A stretch of 64,000 bases of DNA from Trogon surrucura. Its lineage: Eukaryota > Chordata > Aves > Trogoniformes > Trogonidae. Below, in pieces: positions 33,901 through 48,357 of this stretch. The notes under the pieces are model-generated. The model made no database searches and was not told where the DNA came from. It worked only from the letters and a program-made list of their open reading frames with translations. How positions within the stretch are numbered: position 1 is the stretch's first letter; each line of letters begins with the position of its first letter. The stretch spans positions 29,103,099-29,167,098 of the forward strand of contig CM036658.1 of the NCBI GenBank assembly GCA_020746105.1, written 5' to 3'. Made by a program: the position numbers and the translations under genes.

Positions 33901-36900
33901 ACTACAATCAAAGATCACCAAGGTTTAAGGATTTACTGCTGAACTTCACTTAAAAAAATGACAGACCGAACTTCCAACAATGCAGTTACCAAAATGCTGA
34001 ATAACTTTGATAACTTTGTTTATTCTCCTAAATACAGTGTTGTGTTAAAGAATGGTTACCGGTCATAAATCATATCAACTATTGTTGATCTCCACTCAAA
34101 CTGTAAAACTTTAAAATAATGACCATCTTTATGTTTTGCTCTTTCAGAATATGAACCTTCAGGATGCCTGACTAATGACTGAGGCTTATACATGTTACCA
34201 CAAAGCAACAATCAGAAGATTGAAGGGAAAGTAAACCCAGTATTTTTTGGCAAGGTACTCTATGAGCAATTATAGCATAATAATTACCTGTACTTAAAAG
34301 TTGGTTGGGGTTTTATATGCATTTTAAATATTGTAGGCTTACGTAGTCCTCGCAGAACAGAAGAAAGTGTATAATTAGAAAATGCGGCATAAAATTTACC
34401 AGGGGTAATGATCTATAACTATCTAGTGTGTTTGTACTTTGAGCTGAACTTCTGGCAATGGTTATCACTAAGCTCACCTTAGTAACATCCATAGAAATCA
34501 GGGAGCTGCCTTTGCTCCCTGGAGTTATTTCATCAGGAATCAATGGAACTCATCATCTCTACAAGAAGTAATCCTGTACGTACATTGTGCCAGCACTTAC
34601 CTTCCCTTTCTCCCTCTCTCATTTTCAACATTTGTATACCTCCTACTCTGACAGACTGAGAGTTTTTGAAGATATAATAAATATACACTTGCTGGGCCTC
34701 TGAAGATAAGAAATAGCATATCTCTATTCTGCAAAGTAAATCCGGGTTAAAAGTATATGTCTAGTTTATGAGATCAACTAAATATAAGTTCATTTGTCCA
34801 AAGGTTTCTGGTTTACAGAAAGGAATTTAGGAATGAACTGAAGACAAAAAATTACAGAAAACACATATAAAAATTTTTAGTTGTAAAAACTTTATTGGTA
34901 CCTCATCTGGCCAAGTCAAGCTAGAGCAGCTTGACTAACAAAGTTCTACTAGTGTAAAATTCTATCCAATCTAGAACAATTCTTTTTAAAAAAAAGATAT
35001 AGAGAAAACAAACTAGAAAACTGTTCATTTAGTTTTCTGTGAGAAATGGTAATTTCTAGAAGAAATATTGAAAAGTCCATTTTTGATTAAAGTATTTTAA
35101 ATAGAAGCAATTAATTTTCCTGCAAATGTGTTTATTTAGAAAATAGATTACTCACAAAATTTATATCTCTGATTACAGAAATCATTGCTGCGTCTGGGCA
35201 AAAGGAAACAATTATGGGGATTTAAAACCTGCATTCAGTCTGGGACAAGAATATGCTTTATATTTACAAAATTCAGTTACCAAAGTTAAGGAAATTACTT
35301 AGACTGAACTTCTGTAAGTCACAGAGTATTCATTTCACTCGTTTTTTTTGTAACATAAGCAGTTTCACCTGTTTAAACTCATATACAAAGTACAATTACC
35401 TATAAACCACAAGAGTAGGTGGAGACAAACATAATATGTTTTCCTACACACCCCCTCCAAATTGACTGACAGAAACTAGGCTAGAAACTGATGTCAAGCC
35501 TACACACATAACTGGCGAGGCCAGTGTGGCTTTCTGAGATACACACTCCATGCCTAAGCTAAACAGCTTGCTGGGAATTTATTCCTTTAAATATAGGGCT
35601 GTGTTGATTTATTGTCCAGATCAGCATGGCATCCTGATTAGCGACATCTGTAGAGCTCTTCAGTAAGCTTACCTCCTATGTGTGCTCAAGCTAACGAATT
35701 TAAGTCTAGCTCAAGTATATTCTCCTCACCATAGTAACACCTTCGAATTGCAGGAAGGCAAAACCCTGGTGCCCCAAAGCTTAGAGTACTAGATGTAGCA
35801 ATGAGACCTAGTACCCAGTTACTTAGGAAATTAGATTATGTCAGAGTTGTTTGCTTTAACAACTATGACCAAAGCAGTGGTGCTTGAAAGGAAGGGATGT
35901 AAAGCTGATTTGCACATAACAAGGACAGAAGCACCATTGCAAGCATCTCTGCAATATGGTACAAAATTATCTGCTATATCTATCACTAGTATCTGTTGAG
36001 AAAGTCAATGAAAGTAAGAAAGTAATTTATTATTGCTGAAACTCTCTCAGCACATTGTCAAAAAGGATCAGAAATATAAATTATTATCCAGTTTTTGCAG
36101 TCACTTGTAAAACAGAACTTTTGACGCCTTTTTGGTGCAAAAGGAAAATTCAGGCCTTAATTAAGCTGTTACTTAACACACAGAATTACACTTTTACAAG
36201 CTTTAGAATAGCAGAATCTTGCTCACAAGGCAAGACACTTGGCTCTTCACCTCTTTTGTGAAGTACTAGAATCTCAGTTCAGGCCTTCATTTCTTATTTT
36301 CCTCCATAATCCTAAACAATGGGATCTCCAATGAAAAAGAACAAACATTTCAGCTTCTTTTATTTGTCACTCAAAGCAAAGATTTTGAAAACTGTGTTTT
36401 CAAAAGACCAGTGCAAGGAAGGAAGTTCTCCCAATGTTGAGCCATAATAAGGGCTTTGTTGACATTTGCAAGTTGGAAAAACTGACAGTGTTAGTTCTAG
36501 TAATATTAGATAATTTTATTCATATTAAAGACTTCGACCTAAGAGGGAAGCATACACAGAATGTAACTTTGCTCACAATCAGTACTGCTGCTCTGAAGCA
36601 GCAAAATGCTGGGCACAAGGGAGTTGAAGTCCTCCATCAGCTTTTCCAGTGCTACAGTAACACTTTAATGGCTGATACCATACTCATGCAGTAGACTATA
36701 TACACAGATACAACTGAAATGTAACTTTTTATGGGGTACAGTATTCCACAAATAAATAGACACAGAAAATAAAACATCCAGGAGCACATAATCATGAAAG
36801 TTTGTTCATCCAACCTTTCTTTGCTTCATTGGATCCTATGGTTTCAGTGGTAACATTACTTATATTTCAGAGCATTCAACAGCATGTATTAAGAAAGTCA

Positions 36901-38034
36901 GTCAACACCAAGAGGACACAAAAATATATAAGAAGTTAGCAAAAACGTATAACTTAGAACTACTGAAGTACTTCTTCCTGACATATATTTTACATCAACT
37001 CAGAGTCCCTTAAACTGTGCGAGCAGGTCTGAGTTGGTCAAATGCAATGCAAATCTAAGAATCAAATACTGTATAAAGAGACTAAGACTGCTCAAGACTT
37101 CCTTGTCAAGTTTTTGCCCACAAAAGTAATTTTGGATTTGTCGCTTCAAACAGAGATCCTAGACACAGATGGAAAACGTATAATTATATACAAAATGTCA
37201 CAATATAAATGGAAAGTAAAATTAGTTAAATCCCTAACAATGCATAGATTTATCACTAATCAGTCACATCAGTGTAATCAAGCTCTGAGGACCCCTAGGA
37301 GAAAATCTTGCTTGATTTCCTCTGTAAGTTTTCCAAGTTTGGTCCTTTTGGAAGCACTTACTAGACATACCCTCTTGTGAACATGATCAAAAAACGGGCT
37401 GTAAATCCCTCAGATTTCCTTTTACTGTAAGATTGTTAGCCGTATGTCACCAAATGTTCATTCTTTTCACAGAGGTGTGCTTGCAATGACCAGTCTCCAC
37501 ATTCCTTTTTTAACTTTCAGAATACACAACTTACACATCATGTATGATATCTGGCTCTGTTTCTTTGATGATAAAAGGAAGTCCTCTCTTCTCATAAAAG
37601 CAAGAATCTTAGCATATTTTCATCAGTTCTATTGACCAGCTTCGATCACAAATAGGTAAAATAAAGTTCCCCTTATTATTTAGAGTTGAGAGGCACTACA
37701 AATCTTTATCCTATAGCATTTCAAATACATGACTGTTTCAATTTTTGGGTAACAACAGCCTGAAATGACACTGGTTTGTAATAGAGAAAACAAGCTAGAA
37801 TCTCGACTGAAATTCTTGGGTTTTTTGTACCAAGACACAGCAAAAAAACAACTCTAAGTGTATGCAAAAGCAAGCAGCAACTCCTTTGAGTACATAGCAC
37901 AACCTTGCCACAAATCCTGTCTGAACATTCGCTGTGTCTGTTGTTCTTCCATGTAGCTGGTTTACAAATGATTTCTTTAGCAGGTTAACTAAGAAATCTA
38001 GCACCCTAAAAAGGTTTCTGATTCTTACACAAGA

Positions 38035-38062
38035 ATATGAATATATATGAATATATATGAAT
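38035..38062 (+). repeat. (GAATATATAT)n short tandem repeat
   Basis: About three units of GAATATATAT. Confidence 0.8.
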
Positions 38063-39047
38063 AATGATTCATTTTGGTTATGACCTTACTGTTTATTACT
38101 GAAGAAGACTCACAGCCAGAGCATATTTCTTGTGGTGCCTCCTGACTATGTACATGGTCATATCCAACTGCCCAAGGGCAAGTCAGTGGTACAGGAAGGT
38201 GCTTTCATCTGAAGAAAGGCCAAAAACATCAGCAAAGTGGGACTTGGTCTCTCAGAAAAGGCCAATTTTTGTCAAATGTTCTTTTATCCTATAGCTTTGC
38301 GAAAGGTTCTGGAGAATAAGACAAGCTTTTTGATCAGCCTTCAGCAGCCCTAACACTTTCTCTTGCACGTATCTAACATTGGGGTGGAGCACAGATATTT
38401 CTGACATTTCTAGGGATCTCTTTAACTGAGGAGACTGCAAACTCTAGTGCTTGCTGAAAACACTAGAGCAGCTAAGTGGAATTGCTACATTAAGCCATTA
38501 CAACTATGGAAACAAAAACTTGCTAAGAAGTATGTTGGCTAGTCATAGAATAAATGTCTTGCCACCCTGCCCCATTTCCAAACCTTTCTGTATAGAGGGT
38601 ATTCTGTGACAAGTCTTTATAGATTTGACTATGTCAGAGAGGAAAGATTTTTTTTTTTTGTTGGAATAACAGATCTAAGTTGTAGGACAGAAATTTACTT
38701 ACAAATGAACTGTTTATTTCCAACTCATGTTAGAAACCCATTCAAAACCATAGGAAAAAGTGAAAAAAACCTGACAGAATACCCGAGCCAAAAGAGGGTG
38801 GACAGAATTTAACACAGATTATTTTTTTAAGAGTAACAAAAAATTCTAAAATTACGATCTGAATGGGTTTTTTTCTCATTGTTTTTTTTCCCGTTGACAT
38901 CAAAAAAAGTTAGACTTCAAAAAAAACATAAAACTGGTTTTGTAAAGTGAGAATACTACTTTTCGTTGTTGGGGTTTTTTTGTCGTTTTTTTGGTTTTTT
39001 TTTCAAGAAAGTTAACATCAGATTTTAAGATTGGGAGAATTACCATA

Positions 39048-39722
39048 ATTCCTGGGAGTGCTGATTGACAACTGGCTGAGCACGAGCCAACAATGTGCCC
39101 ACATGGCCCGGAAGGCCAATGTCATCCTGGATTATATCAGGAACGGTGTGGCCAGCAAGAGCAGGGATGTGATTCTGCCCCTCAGCACTGGTGAGGCCTC
39201 CCCTCGAGCCCTGTGTGCAGGTCTGAGCCCCTCACTACAAGAAGGACCTTGAGGTGCTGGAGCAGGTCCAGAGAAGAGCAACGAGGCTGGGGAAGGGACT
39301 GGAGGGAAAGTCCTGTGAGGAGAGGCTGAGGGAGCTGGGGGTGTTTAGCCTGGAGAAGAGGAGACTCAGGGGGCACCTTATCACTCTCTACAACTCCCTG
39401 AAGGGAGGGTGTAGTCAGGTGGGAGTCAGGCTCTTCTCCTGGGCAACCAGTGACAGGACAAGAGGGCACGGCCTGAAACTGCATCAGGGGAGGTTTAGGT
39501 TGGATGTCAGGAAGCACTTCCTCACGGAGAGGGTGCTCAGGCATTGGGATGCACTGCCCAGGGAAGGGCTGGAGTCACCGTCCCTGAACGTGTTTAAGGA
39601 GAGGCTGGATGTGACACTTAGTGCCATGGTCTGGCCGATGTGGTGGTGTTGGGACATAGGCTGGACTTGGTGATCTCAGAGGTCTTTTCCAGCCTCAATA
39701 ATAATTCTGTGATTCTGTGATA
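39048..39722 (+). mobile_element. CR1 LINE 3' fragment, sense
   Basis: The sense translation gives CR1 ORF2 C-terminal sequence: ARKANVILDYIRNGVASKSR, then [20 protein letters not shown], then [20 protein letters not shown]. It ends in the diagnostic tail ATTCTGTGATTCTGTGATAA. It is 5'-truncated at about 39048, directly after a T-rich, G-interrupted stretch. Reading frame is largely kept, so it is one of the younger CR1 fragments here. Confidence 0.96.
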
Positions 39723-42289
39723 AGGAAATAAATACAATTTTATGTGTTTCTTCAGAAGTGTAGAATCTACAATATTAATTTTGCAAATAATTTTCCACAG
39801 AGAAAAATTACCATAAAAATGCAACAGAAGAGTGTAAACTTCCTGCTATGTTAAAAATCATATATAGCATCCATTTGACTGAGAAAGAGCTTCGAATTCT
39901 CTTTTTACTCAGGAATTACACCGGCCTTGTTACAAAAGAATATGTGGCATTGTCTTGCAAACAACAGGGAATTAAATTTGATTTATGAAAAAACAATAAG
40001 TTTATATCCTTTAATAAAGATATTGTGAGACAATGTGACTGTAACTGTACAGTTGAGAGCAACATTTTTTCTTTCCATATAGGAAGGCAGAAGAAACAAG
40101 GGTGATATTGAAACACTGCGAGAAGAACACTGTTTACTCTGCGTGTATGTTGTGTGCGCTAGAAAGCCTCTATGGCATCCTGAATGCCTATAAACAAAAG
40201 CATGACATGAACCCTGCACCAGCACATTCAAATTGCTTTTTGTGAATGGCATTTGGGTCACAGTAATTCCTGAACCATGCTTAGGATTTGTGTGTTTTTT
40301 TGCTGACATGGATCAAAACCACGCTGTGGGTCACAGGGTTGTCCCTGCTCAGGAAGGAGTCCCAGCAAACCCTCCTCTCAGCCAGCCTGGTTTACGGGGT
40401 GGGTTTCACCCTGGCTCTCCACCTTACCTTGACAAAGCGGATAGAGGAAAAATCTACCGGAACAAGGAAGAATGAGGTAAGTGCGGGCACACAGAGTGCC
40501 AAACAGGCAGCACTGAAACCCAAAGGTTACAGCACAAATAACCTTTTCCAGACTTCAGACCAGTTCCACACATCATTTTAGAGAAAACCTATCTCACACT
40601 AGCTTTGATCATTTGTAATGAATTTTTTCTGACTAGTTGTCAACCTGAAAATTAAAATGACTGGTCGAGAAAGCACAACAGCCGCTGCAGCAATGAGAGA
40701 TTAATCATTTGTTCTGACTAATGAAGACATCATCACTAGTGTAAGTCAAACCAGTCAGATATCATTAGGTACAGATGTTTTCCTTAAAAATCAGAATGCC
40801 TTTGTCCACAAAAGCAAAGGCCAGCCTATTCAGTATATTATTTTACTAACAGCAAAGTTAAAATTATTTCCTTCCCTTTGCAGCCACAGGCTTGGACATA
40901 GATGAAATTAACAGACTTTGCACATTTTATGATAAGATAAACAAAGTTATAAAAAGAGGAGATAAAACAGAGCTACATTCATGAATGTTAAGTTATTCCA
41001 ATATTTAAATTAATTACATGGTTAAAGAGTGATTGCTTCTTTTTATCTTCTACTAACTACAAAACAGAAAAGAGATCAAGAAACACAGCTGGGCATTTAT
41101 TAATTCTATTCTTCCCTCTACAATTAAACTTTAATCAGTTTCAAAGAACATTTGGGTTCTGTCCAATGCAGTTTCCATGTTTAAAGTAGTGATTAAAGAA
41201 AAGAGACATGAACACTACCTGTAGCAGAATTTTAGGGGAAACTTAGTCTTTGAAAGAGAAATGCTTTGTAGCAAAAGAAACAAAGACTTTTATATGGTAA
41301 GTAATCTATAAAATTTGTGATAATGTATGTTTCTACAAATAGAGAACTGGTTTTCCTTTTTGGAAAACAACATCTATGAAAGAGTATTCAAATATTTTAC
41401 CTAATCTCAATCATCTTTTGAAAAAATCAAGCACGAAAATTCCTTAACATCACTAGACCTGAGCTGGGATTCTTCCTAAATAGCCCTTGAAAACTTAAAA
41501 GCCGATATAAAACTTGTATAATCAAAACCAAGGTTTCAATCACAAATAGCAGGAATTAAAATCCAAATGTTTATTAAAAGATCTAAACCTTTTGTTCTCA
41601 AAATGAGAAAGAGCAGAAGCAATGAAAAGCAGCACAGTTTTCCTCTCTCCACAGACAAAGAACTCACAGTCGGTTGTCTCACAGATCACTCTTTGCCTTG
41701 GGCTGGGCAGCAGGATCTGTCTGCCATCCCCTGGAGCCAAAATACAATCCAGAAAAAGTAAGGTTCTGTGATCATGCTGCTGTAAAACATTAATATCTGA
41801 CAGGCCACGAGAAGCTATGGATGCCTTGGACATCAAATTAGATCAATTGCCATCTGGGGTGAACACATGGAAGAAGATAGAGCAGTGAGTCACAATTGGT
41901 TTCCTAAGGGTTTCAGGAAGGAGACTGATCATTAACTCATCTCTAACAGTACTACAACTTGAACAACATTTAACCTTAATGAGATTTAAAACCCCCAAAC
42001 AAGTATGAATGCCCACCTGATTAGACAGCTCTCTGGGCCAGTAGACACACGGAATGGAACCTGGGACGCTGGCCAGCTGCTCTTGACTGAGGATGCTGGG
42101 AGCCTTTATTGCAGGCACTCCACAACAAGGAAGGGTCAAACAACCTTTTAGCTAGTGCTGTGGAGAAGCCTTAACAGTCAAGTCCACAGCACAGATCCTT
42201 AGGCCAGGAGTGTGGGCAGAAGGGTGCAAAGAAGTAGTTGTGGTCTGAGCTCACATCAGCTTAAATGTTCTTGCGTATAGTGGTGGCAT
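39723..42289. other. AT-rich region with one weak candidate exon
   Basis: Apart from the candidate at 40353-40476 I see nothing gene-like and no clear repeat. Confidence 0.45.
40353..40476 (+). other. Weak candidate exon with strong 5' splice site
   Basis: A locally GC-richer segment has a pyrimidine-rich acceptor (TTGTCCCTGCTCAG) and a consensus donor (GAG then GTAAGTG). One frame encodes LLSASLVYGVGFTLALHLTL, which would make a membrane helix, flanked by charged residues. Another frame is also open (QPGLRGGFHPGSPPYLDK), so the true frame is unclear. No partner exon was found. It could be a noncoding exon, a pseudoexon or chance. Confidence 0.2.
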
Positions 42290-42640
42290 GACACAGAGCA
42301 CCATTGCCCAGCAATTGCTGGAGCAGCTATCCCTGCCAGAGCAGAGGATACAAGATGACTTCACTGCCCTTAAGGCTGAGGAAACCAGTTGTGCTTTCAA
42401 GTGAAACATCTTGGCCAATTGACCCTTAACTATGCGTGACCGTCATGAGGAAGCAGTGAGTGACAGTAGTGGGTGACTCCCTGCTGCAGGGAACAGAGAC
42501 ATCATGCCTCCTGCCTTACTGACCTGAGAAAGTGCCAGAGTCATTGGGTTACATGCAGCAAATGACAGCTGTGCACTCACAGGGAAAGCAAGAAGGTTTA
42601 GCTGGGATAAATGGCCCTGGCCTCCCCCACGCTTGCTACT
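42290..42640 (+). mobile_element. Probable CR1 ORF1-region fragment, sense
   Basis: The sequence resembles the 5' (ORF1) part of avian CR1: GCAATTGCTGGAGCAGCTAT, then GAGGATACAAGATGAC..CACTGCCC, then GGGTGACTCCCTGCTGCAGG (translating VGDSLLQGTE). It is old, with several frame breaks, and carries no 3' end. Assignment is from memory of the family. Confidence 0.55.
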
Positions 42641-45600
42641 GAAGGCAACAAAGAAGAAAAATTAAAACAGGTTTGTTAATTGTCCTCTCTCACTAGTGTG
42701 CATCAGACACAACTCCTCAGACAGCAGTAAAATTATGTGGCTATAAACTGGGGTAGCCAAGTAAAGAATCTTCTCCCTGTAGTAAGAATTTTGGGGAAAG
42801 TGATTTTTCATGAATGTGAAATTTAAAAAAAAAAAAAGCCCTCACCTCTTTGGATACAGGGCTACGTAATTATTTTGATTCCAGCAAAATTTGTGGGCCA
42901 GGTCTATCTTATCTTAGAAGAGAACCAAGGCAGTGGGGTTATTTCTGAGTGAGCTGGTAGAAAACAGGGAAACACATCAAGATACCAATTTGTACTCAGA
43001 CTCCAGCAAACCATAAATAACAAATTTTACATCTGATTACTACACTCACTCATTGCCACGTAAAAGAGAAACTCTTATTCAATAAGAAACCATGTGCTTA
43101 ACATGATGCTGCATATCTTCTATCAAACTTGTGGGCTTCTTTTCCTCCACTTTGTTTAAACTATATAGCTCCCTTTGGAATGGTTGGATTAATTTGATTT
43201 GGTTTATAGTTAGTATGTGAATGGTTCACAATCCATAGGGTCTAGCTTTCACTTTTATAAATAATTCCCTTTTTATGATGCAATTAGGATGCTGTGTGTT
43301 TTTCCAATGCACCTCAGAGGTAAGTGGAACAAATGAGAGATATTAAAAGTTCTGTTACTTTTCGTCCCTGACACAAGCAGAACCTGAAGAATCCGGAAAT
43401 AGGATTATAATAACTGAATGTATTCAGTTCACAGTTTCTACTGTGTACTGTACTTTTTGTGCTGATACTTTACAATGCTGCTGCATTTACACTTGATGTT
43501 CACTTCTGTCTAGGGGCTTCTCAGTATCGATCTATTTACCTATGCAAGCACAGATCAATACATGCATTTGGAAAGGAATCTGAAGTTGCTTCTGTAAATG
43601 TTACCAGATATATACAAAATGCATACAGATATTTACATTGCATTTAAATCACTACCAAAACTGAATTTACAACAAATTATAAGAATGCAAGACTGCTTTG
43701 TAGCTTATGATGACTGTATGAAAGATGATGAGATGTTGTGGGTTTTTTTTGTTTTGATTTATTTTGATTTGTTTTTTTAGTGGGCAATTACAACTATATC
43801 CAGTGTACTGAATATTTTTGCTCCTCTGCCTATATGAAAAGATGTATAACTGAGACACTTTCAAGGTACATGTAAACCATTTCACCAAACAGTTTATTTT
43901 TTTATATCAAGTCAGAAAAAAATCCACAGCTCCTTTATGTAAAGGAATAAACATTAACAAGCCCCTTTATGGGACAATTACATACCCAGGTGAAAAGACA
44001 TTACACCAGGTTTTAAGAAAAAAGTCTGTAGAAGAATTAATTCTAGAGAAAGAGATCATTTTTTTTACTGTGCCCAGGTAACAGTCATTCTTCAGTAGAA
44101 CATGGTCTGTCACAGTGTATGTGCTATGCTAAAATATGGCCTTTCATTAAAAAAAGTTCCCATGACCATACTAAAATTTCCGAGTTCTCTCCTCTTGCTC
44201 GGAAAAGTTAGAATCACAAACCCATGAAACAGAAAGATCATCTCATGACATAGGTAACCAATCACATATCATATATATCAAAGATTTATATTTTCTGGCA
44301 ATCTTTTTCTTCATTCTGATGTATTTTCCCTTTAAATGAATAGAATATGTGCTTGAACAATTTTAAGTAGCAAAAAAAGAGATTTTAAGCCATCTGCGTG
44401 CTGTTAAGAGCACGCAACACAAAGATGGACTACAATCAATAAATACATCATTTACACACTGTTAAAAATTATAGGTTCATGGAAACCACGAAATTGCTAG
44501 TCAGGCTTTAAGAATTAAAGTCACCACTAATACTCAATTTACACAGGAAAGAAAACTCAGTCACTATCAATTGCTATACAGCACTAATGTACAGTCATCT
44601 CATGAAAAATCAGAAATTATACGTGCTGATTCCTGTCTGCTCTCGTTAAAATATTCTCCAGCTCACACTCCAGGTGACCATAAGATAATGAATGTGCAAA
44701 AGAAATGGAAGTGGTGTTGAGTCAGATCTGCCTGGGCACATGATGTGGGAAGCAAACAGCCATGATGTGACACCTTCACAGCTGTCTCCTTCCTAACAAG
44801 GGGCCCTCGCCTCATTCAGGGAATTCCTCCTAGTTTCTAAGACTTATACATCCTTTATTAGACATTTTGTTGGTTAACCAGCCCAGTCTGTGAATTAGGC
44901 TTTCTGAAGCTACAGACTTTCAAAATTAACTCTACCCAACCCTAGCTCCTCAAAAAAAAAACAAAACAAAACCCCCCAAAAAATCCCCACAGAAGCAGAG
45001 AACCCAAGGTCATGGAAACAAGTGTTTCAGCAGACTTCCTCTTCTGTCTCCAGTTGACATTATTCATCTGTCCCAAGCACCATTAGGTTATTTAGAGGGT
45101 GAGGATAATGTTGCGCTGTGGTGGGATTGGTGCTAGAGCACAGAATGCTTTGTTATGTGCTGCTTTGTAACTGCGGAATTGGATAACTTAGGCTCTCACC
45201 TGCACTCTTCGATGTCAGACAGTGAACTGGTACAGCCACATTTGGCAAACGATGTCCTGAAAACTTAGCCCAGTACAGAAGAAAAGCCTTGGAGAGACCA
45301 CTGTTAACCTTGAAAGAGAATATTTCATTACCCAGGCTTGTCTCACTTCTTATCGTTACTATATAAGGAGTCTGGTTCTATCCACTGAGCACCCCCCTAA
45401 GCTCAATATAAAGAAATGCCCCTATATTTCTACTGTACCCATGTGCTTTGAGAATACATTCCACAATAATATCTTTCCTTATTTTATTCTTCTCACTAAC
45501 TGTTCTAGTCTATATGTATGCTGTGCAGGCATGTTCCTTTCCATATTACCAGAGGTTTATGGATTCCATGAACAGCTTTCAATTTCTTTTATTATCCATT

Positions 45601-48338
45601 TTACATTTTTCTTCCATAAATGCTTGAAGAGAGCTCACAGAGAAACAGATGCCTGTGGACCTAAACAAGGACTTTACAATGAGGGGAGAACCTGGAAATG
45701 GAAGGCTGGTTAATAGGGTATGTACACTCTATTAATAAAGTCATTTAAACACCAAGGCTGAAGCCATACTGCCTTGAACTAAGCACGTAATTTTTTGCTG
45801 AGTTTTTTTGTGTGTGTGTTTGTTTGGGGTATTTTTAATTAAAAACAAAATTATTCATCAGGTTGAAAAACAAATTATCAGTCATCATGTTACTGAAAAA
45901 CTGTGGTAAACACAAATATATACCAAAAACAAGCACATTTTGTGACAGTGGGGATAAGCATTTTTTAAAAAAAGAACTCACTTGTTCCCTCCATAAACAA
46001 AATCTCATTTGTGTGCACATGTGCACAAACCTCCCATCTGTCAAATCTGGTCATGACAAAAATATAGATTTTTTTTCAATTTTTTAAATAACAACCTGAG
46101 TTTTGCATGCACTGATGTAGACCACTGTGTGCCTCCTAAATATGGTTGCCACTGAGATCACTATGAAAACAGAGAGAAAAGCATGCAGGTAGGAAGTAAA
46201 ATCACACTACACGCACACATACATAAGCTGATATACGAAAGCTAATCTTTTCCCTCAGTTTCACAGCACTATGTTCTCTCTTATATATTTTTTTGACTAA
46301 ATTCTCCAGAGCAGCCACTGCCTTCAGTAATATCTTTATGTTAGTGAACACATTCTCAGACCTTAATAAGTAGTCACGGATGTTGTGTGGATTTGTATCT
46401 CACAGTGAGAGGGCAGCTCAGAAGAGAAGTGTGTAGAGAGATGTGAAAAAGCTGTTCAGACACAGAAATGTCTGTGGGCTGGGGATGTATGAAGATGTTG
46501 CTTTTTTAGTTTAGATTTGTGGGATGCACTGTAGTACTGAAGAAAACATCAAAGATTTCTTCTTGTGCTGAGAAATGCTGAAATGTCGAAATGGAGAAAT
46601 GTTGTGTCAAAGTTTTACACAAAATTCATATTTTGAGGCAAATTTCTTCCACTGCACCATGAACCCCAGCAGTGGAAACATAGCCTTTTTCTGAGCTTCC
46701 TAGCTGCATGAGAAAGATGGATACAAACATCTTTCCTCAATAGACAGTAATTTTCCCGTTTCCATCTTTTCAGTGGGAAAATGGGACCATGTCACCTGTC
46801 TTTGGAGGACAGTACACAAAAAATCTTGCTCCTGGGAAGCAGTGGGAACACCAGTGAAACACAGCTGATCCACTAGACAAGCTTATCTCCCAGAAACTGC
46901 AAGCCGGAGCAAATTTGAACTGTGTCTGTATTGATCCTGAAGGCATCAGCCAGGCTCTACATGCACCAGCCTTCCAAATGGAAAACTGGTGAGAAACAGC
47001 AATGAGGCAAAGCACATTTTATTCCACTGTTATCTCTCAGACAAGGAAGAAAGACTAAAACACAGCAGAAAAAAAAAATACATTTGGGCAAGAAAATTGG
47101 AACGACTTGAGAAGATGTAAAAAGTTATTTTTTCATGTTTTTACCTTCTTCAGATTTGAACTCTGTCCCTAAGCTTGGGAAGTCTACACAAGTAAAACCA
47201 GAATATAATTTTTAGTCCTCATACCTTAATCTGATCTAAGACTCTCTTTGTCCGCAATAAAAAAAAAAGGTCAAAAAACCTTCCAAAACATAATGTATCA
47301 AGAGGTTGTCCTGGGACTTAGTGTGTTGTATTACTTTATCATGATATCACTACAAATCCAGGAAGTGTGGTCGTAATGAGGAATTGGCACTTTCACAATC
47401 TCTCAGCTACCCTCTCTTCTGCAGCTGTAGTCACTGGACGTAGCTTGCAGTGCAGGCTTTTATGATTACATGGCATAGAAAAAGCACAACAATTACAATA
47501 AGAAATCCCAGACTGGCTTTTGTAGCACTTCAGGAGACAGGAATCTCTGCAATTCACTCCTGATATCATTGTATGACAGTGCTTCAAATCCTCTTGTTCT
47601 CCGGCAGTCAGAAGATATAAGGAGATGGCTCCTGTAGAAATACCAATGATATGTGCATGGCTAAACAGATGTTTAAAGAGTGAGTTCTTCTGTTAGTTTT
47701 TGTTTCAGTAGTTTTTCTGGTTTGTTACTGTCCCAGAAAGCAGCATAGGATTGGCACTGAGAGAAGTAGTTTAGGATGTCAAAGTTGCACAGCTCATTTG
47801 AACACAAGCGTGATAAATTTCATGAGATTTTTATAGTCAGTACGATGTACATCCCTCAGCTATGAGTAAATCTATCCAGCTCCTTAGCAACTTATTTTTT
47901 TTTTGCAGACAGCATACCTTTTCCATGGCTGATTCCAAAGACAGCCACAGTGATTATAAACTCTCTACTATAATATAGGTTACTTTTTAGGTTCCTTTTA
48001 AGCTCATTATAGTATTCTGGACATGCCTGCATCTCATATTTACTGTGTTCAGCAAGAGTTGCAGTGGGAATTTCTGGTGAATGAGATGACAGTATTTGAG
48101 AAGGAATTTGTAAACAGGTGTGAAATCAGCATTTTCCATTACAATTAAAGCATTGGTTCATATTTGAAGGATAAATATTCCTTTTGCTTTTACCGTTAGG
48201 GGCTTTGAAGCATATCATAAGGGTATGATGTCCTGAGAGTGTCTAGTTGTTTCATTCTGAACTGGATGGTAAACAGCAATTTTGCTTTTAACACTGTCTG
48301 TTTAAGAAACCTGCAGAATATCTCTGTGTTCTTTCAGG

Positions 48339-48357
48339 AAAAAAAAAAAAAAAAAGT
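48339..48357 (+). repeat. Poly(A) run
   Basis: An uninterrupted A run followed by A-rich sequence. No retroposon body was recognised in front of it. Confidence 0.8.

Larger units (their letters stand above)
26051..39047. other. AT-rich region without recognised genes
   Basis: About 13 kb with no CR1 fragment that I can see and only short frames, the longest 124 codons at 27021-27395 on the minus strand, which looks like chance. Simple repeats are at 30893-30944 and 38035-38062. Slightly richer patches at 26480-26720 and 35460-35900 might be old repeats but I could not name them. Confidence 0.45.

Noticed and set aside
35460-35900. Slightly GC-richer patch that might be an old DNA transposon
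   Set aside because: No terminal inverted repeats, transposase-like frame or target duplication could be made out.
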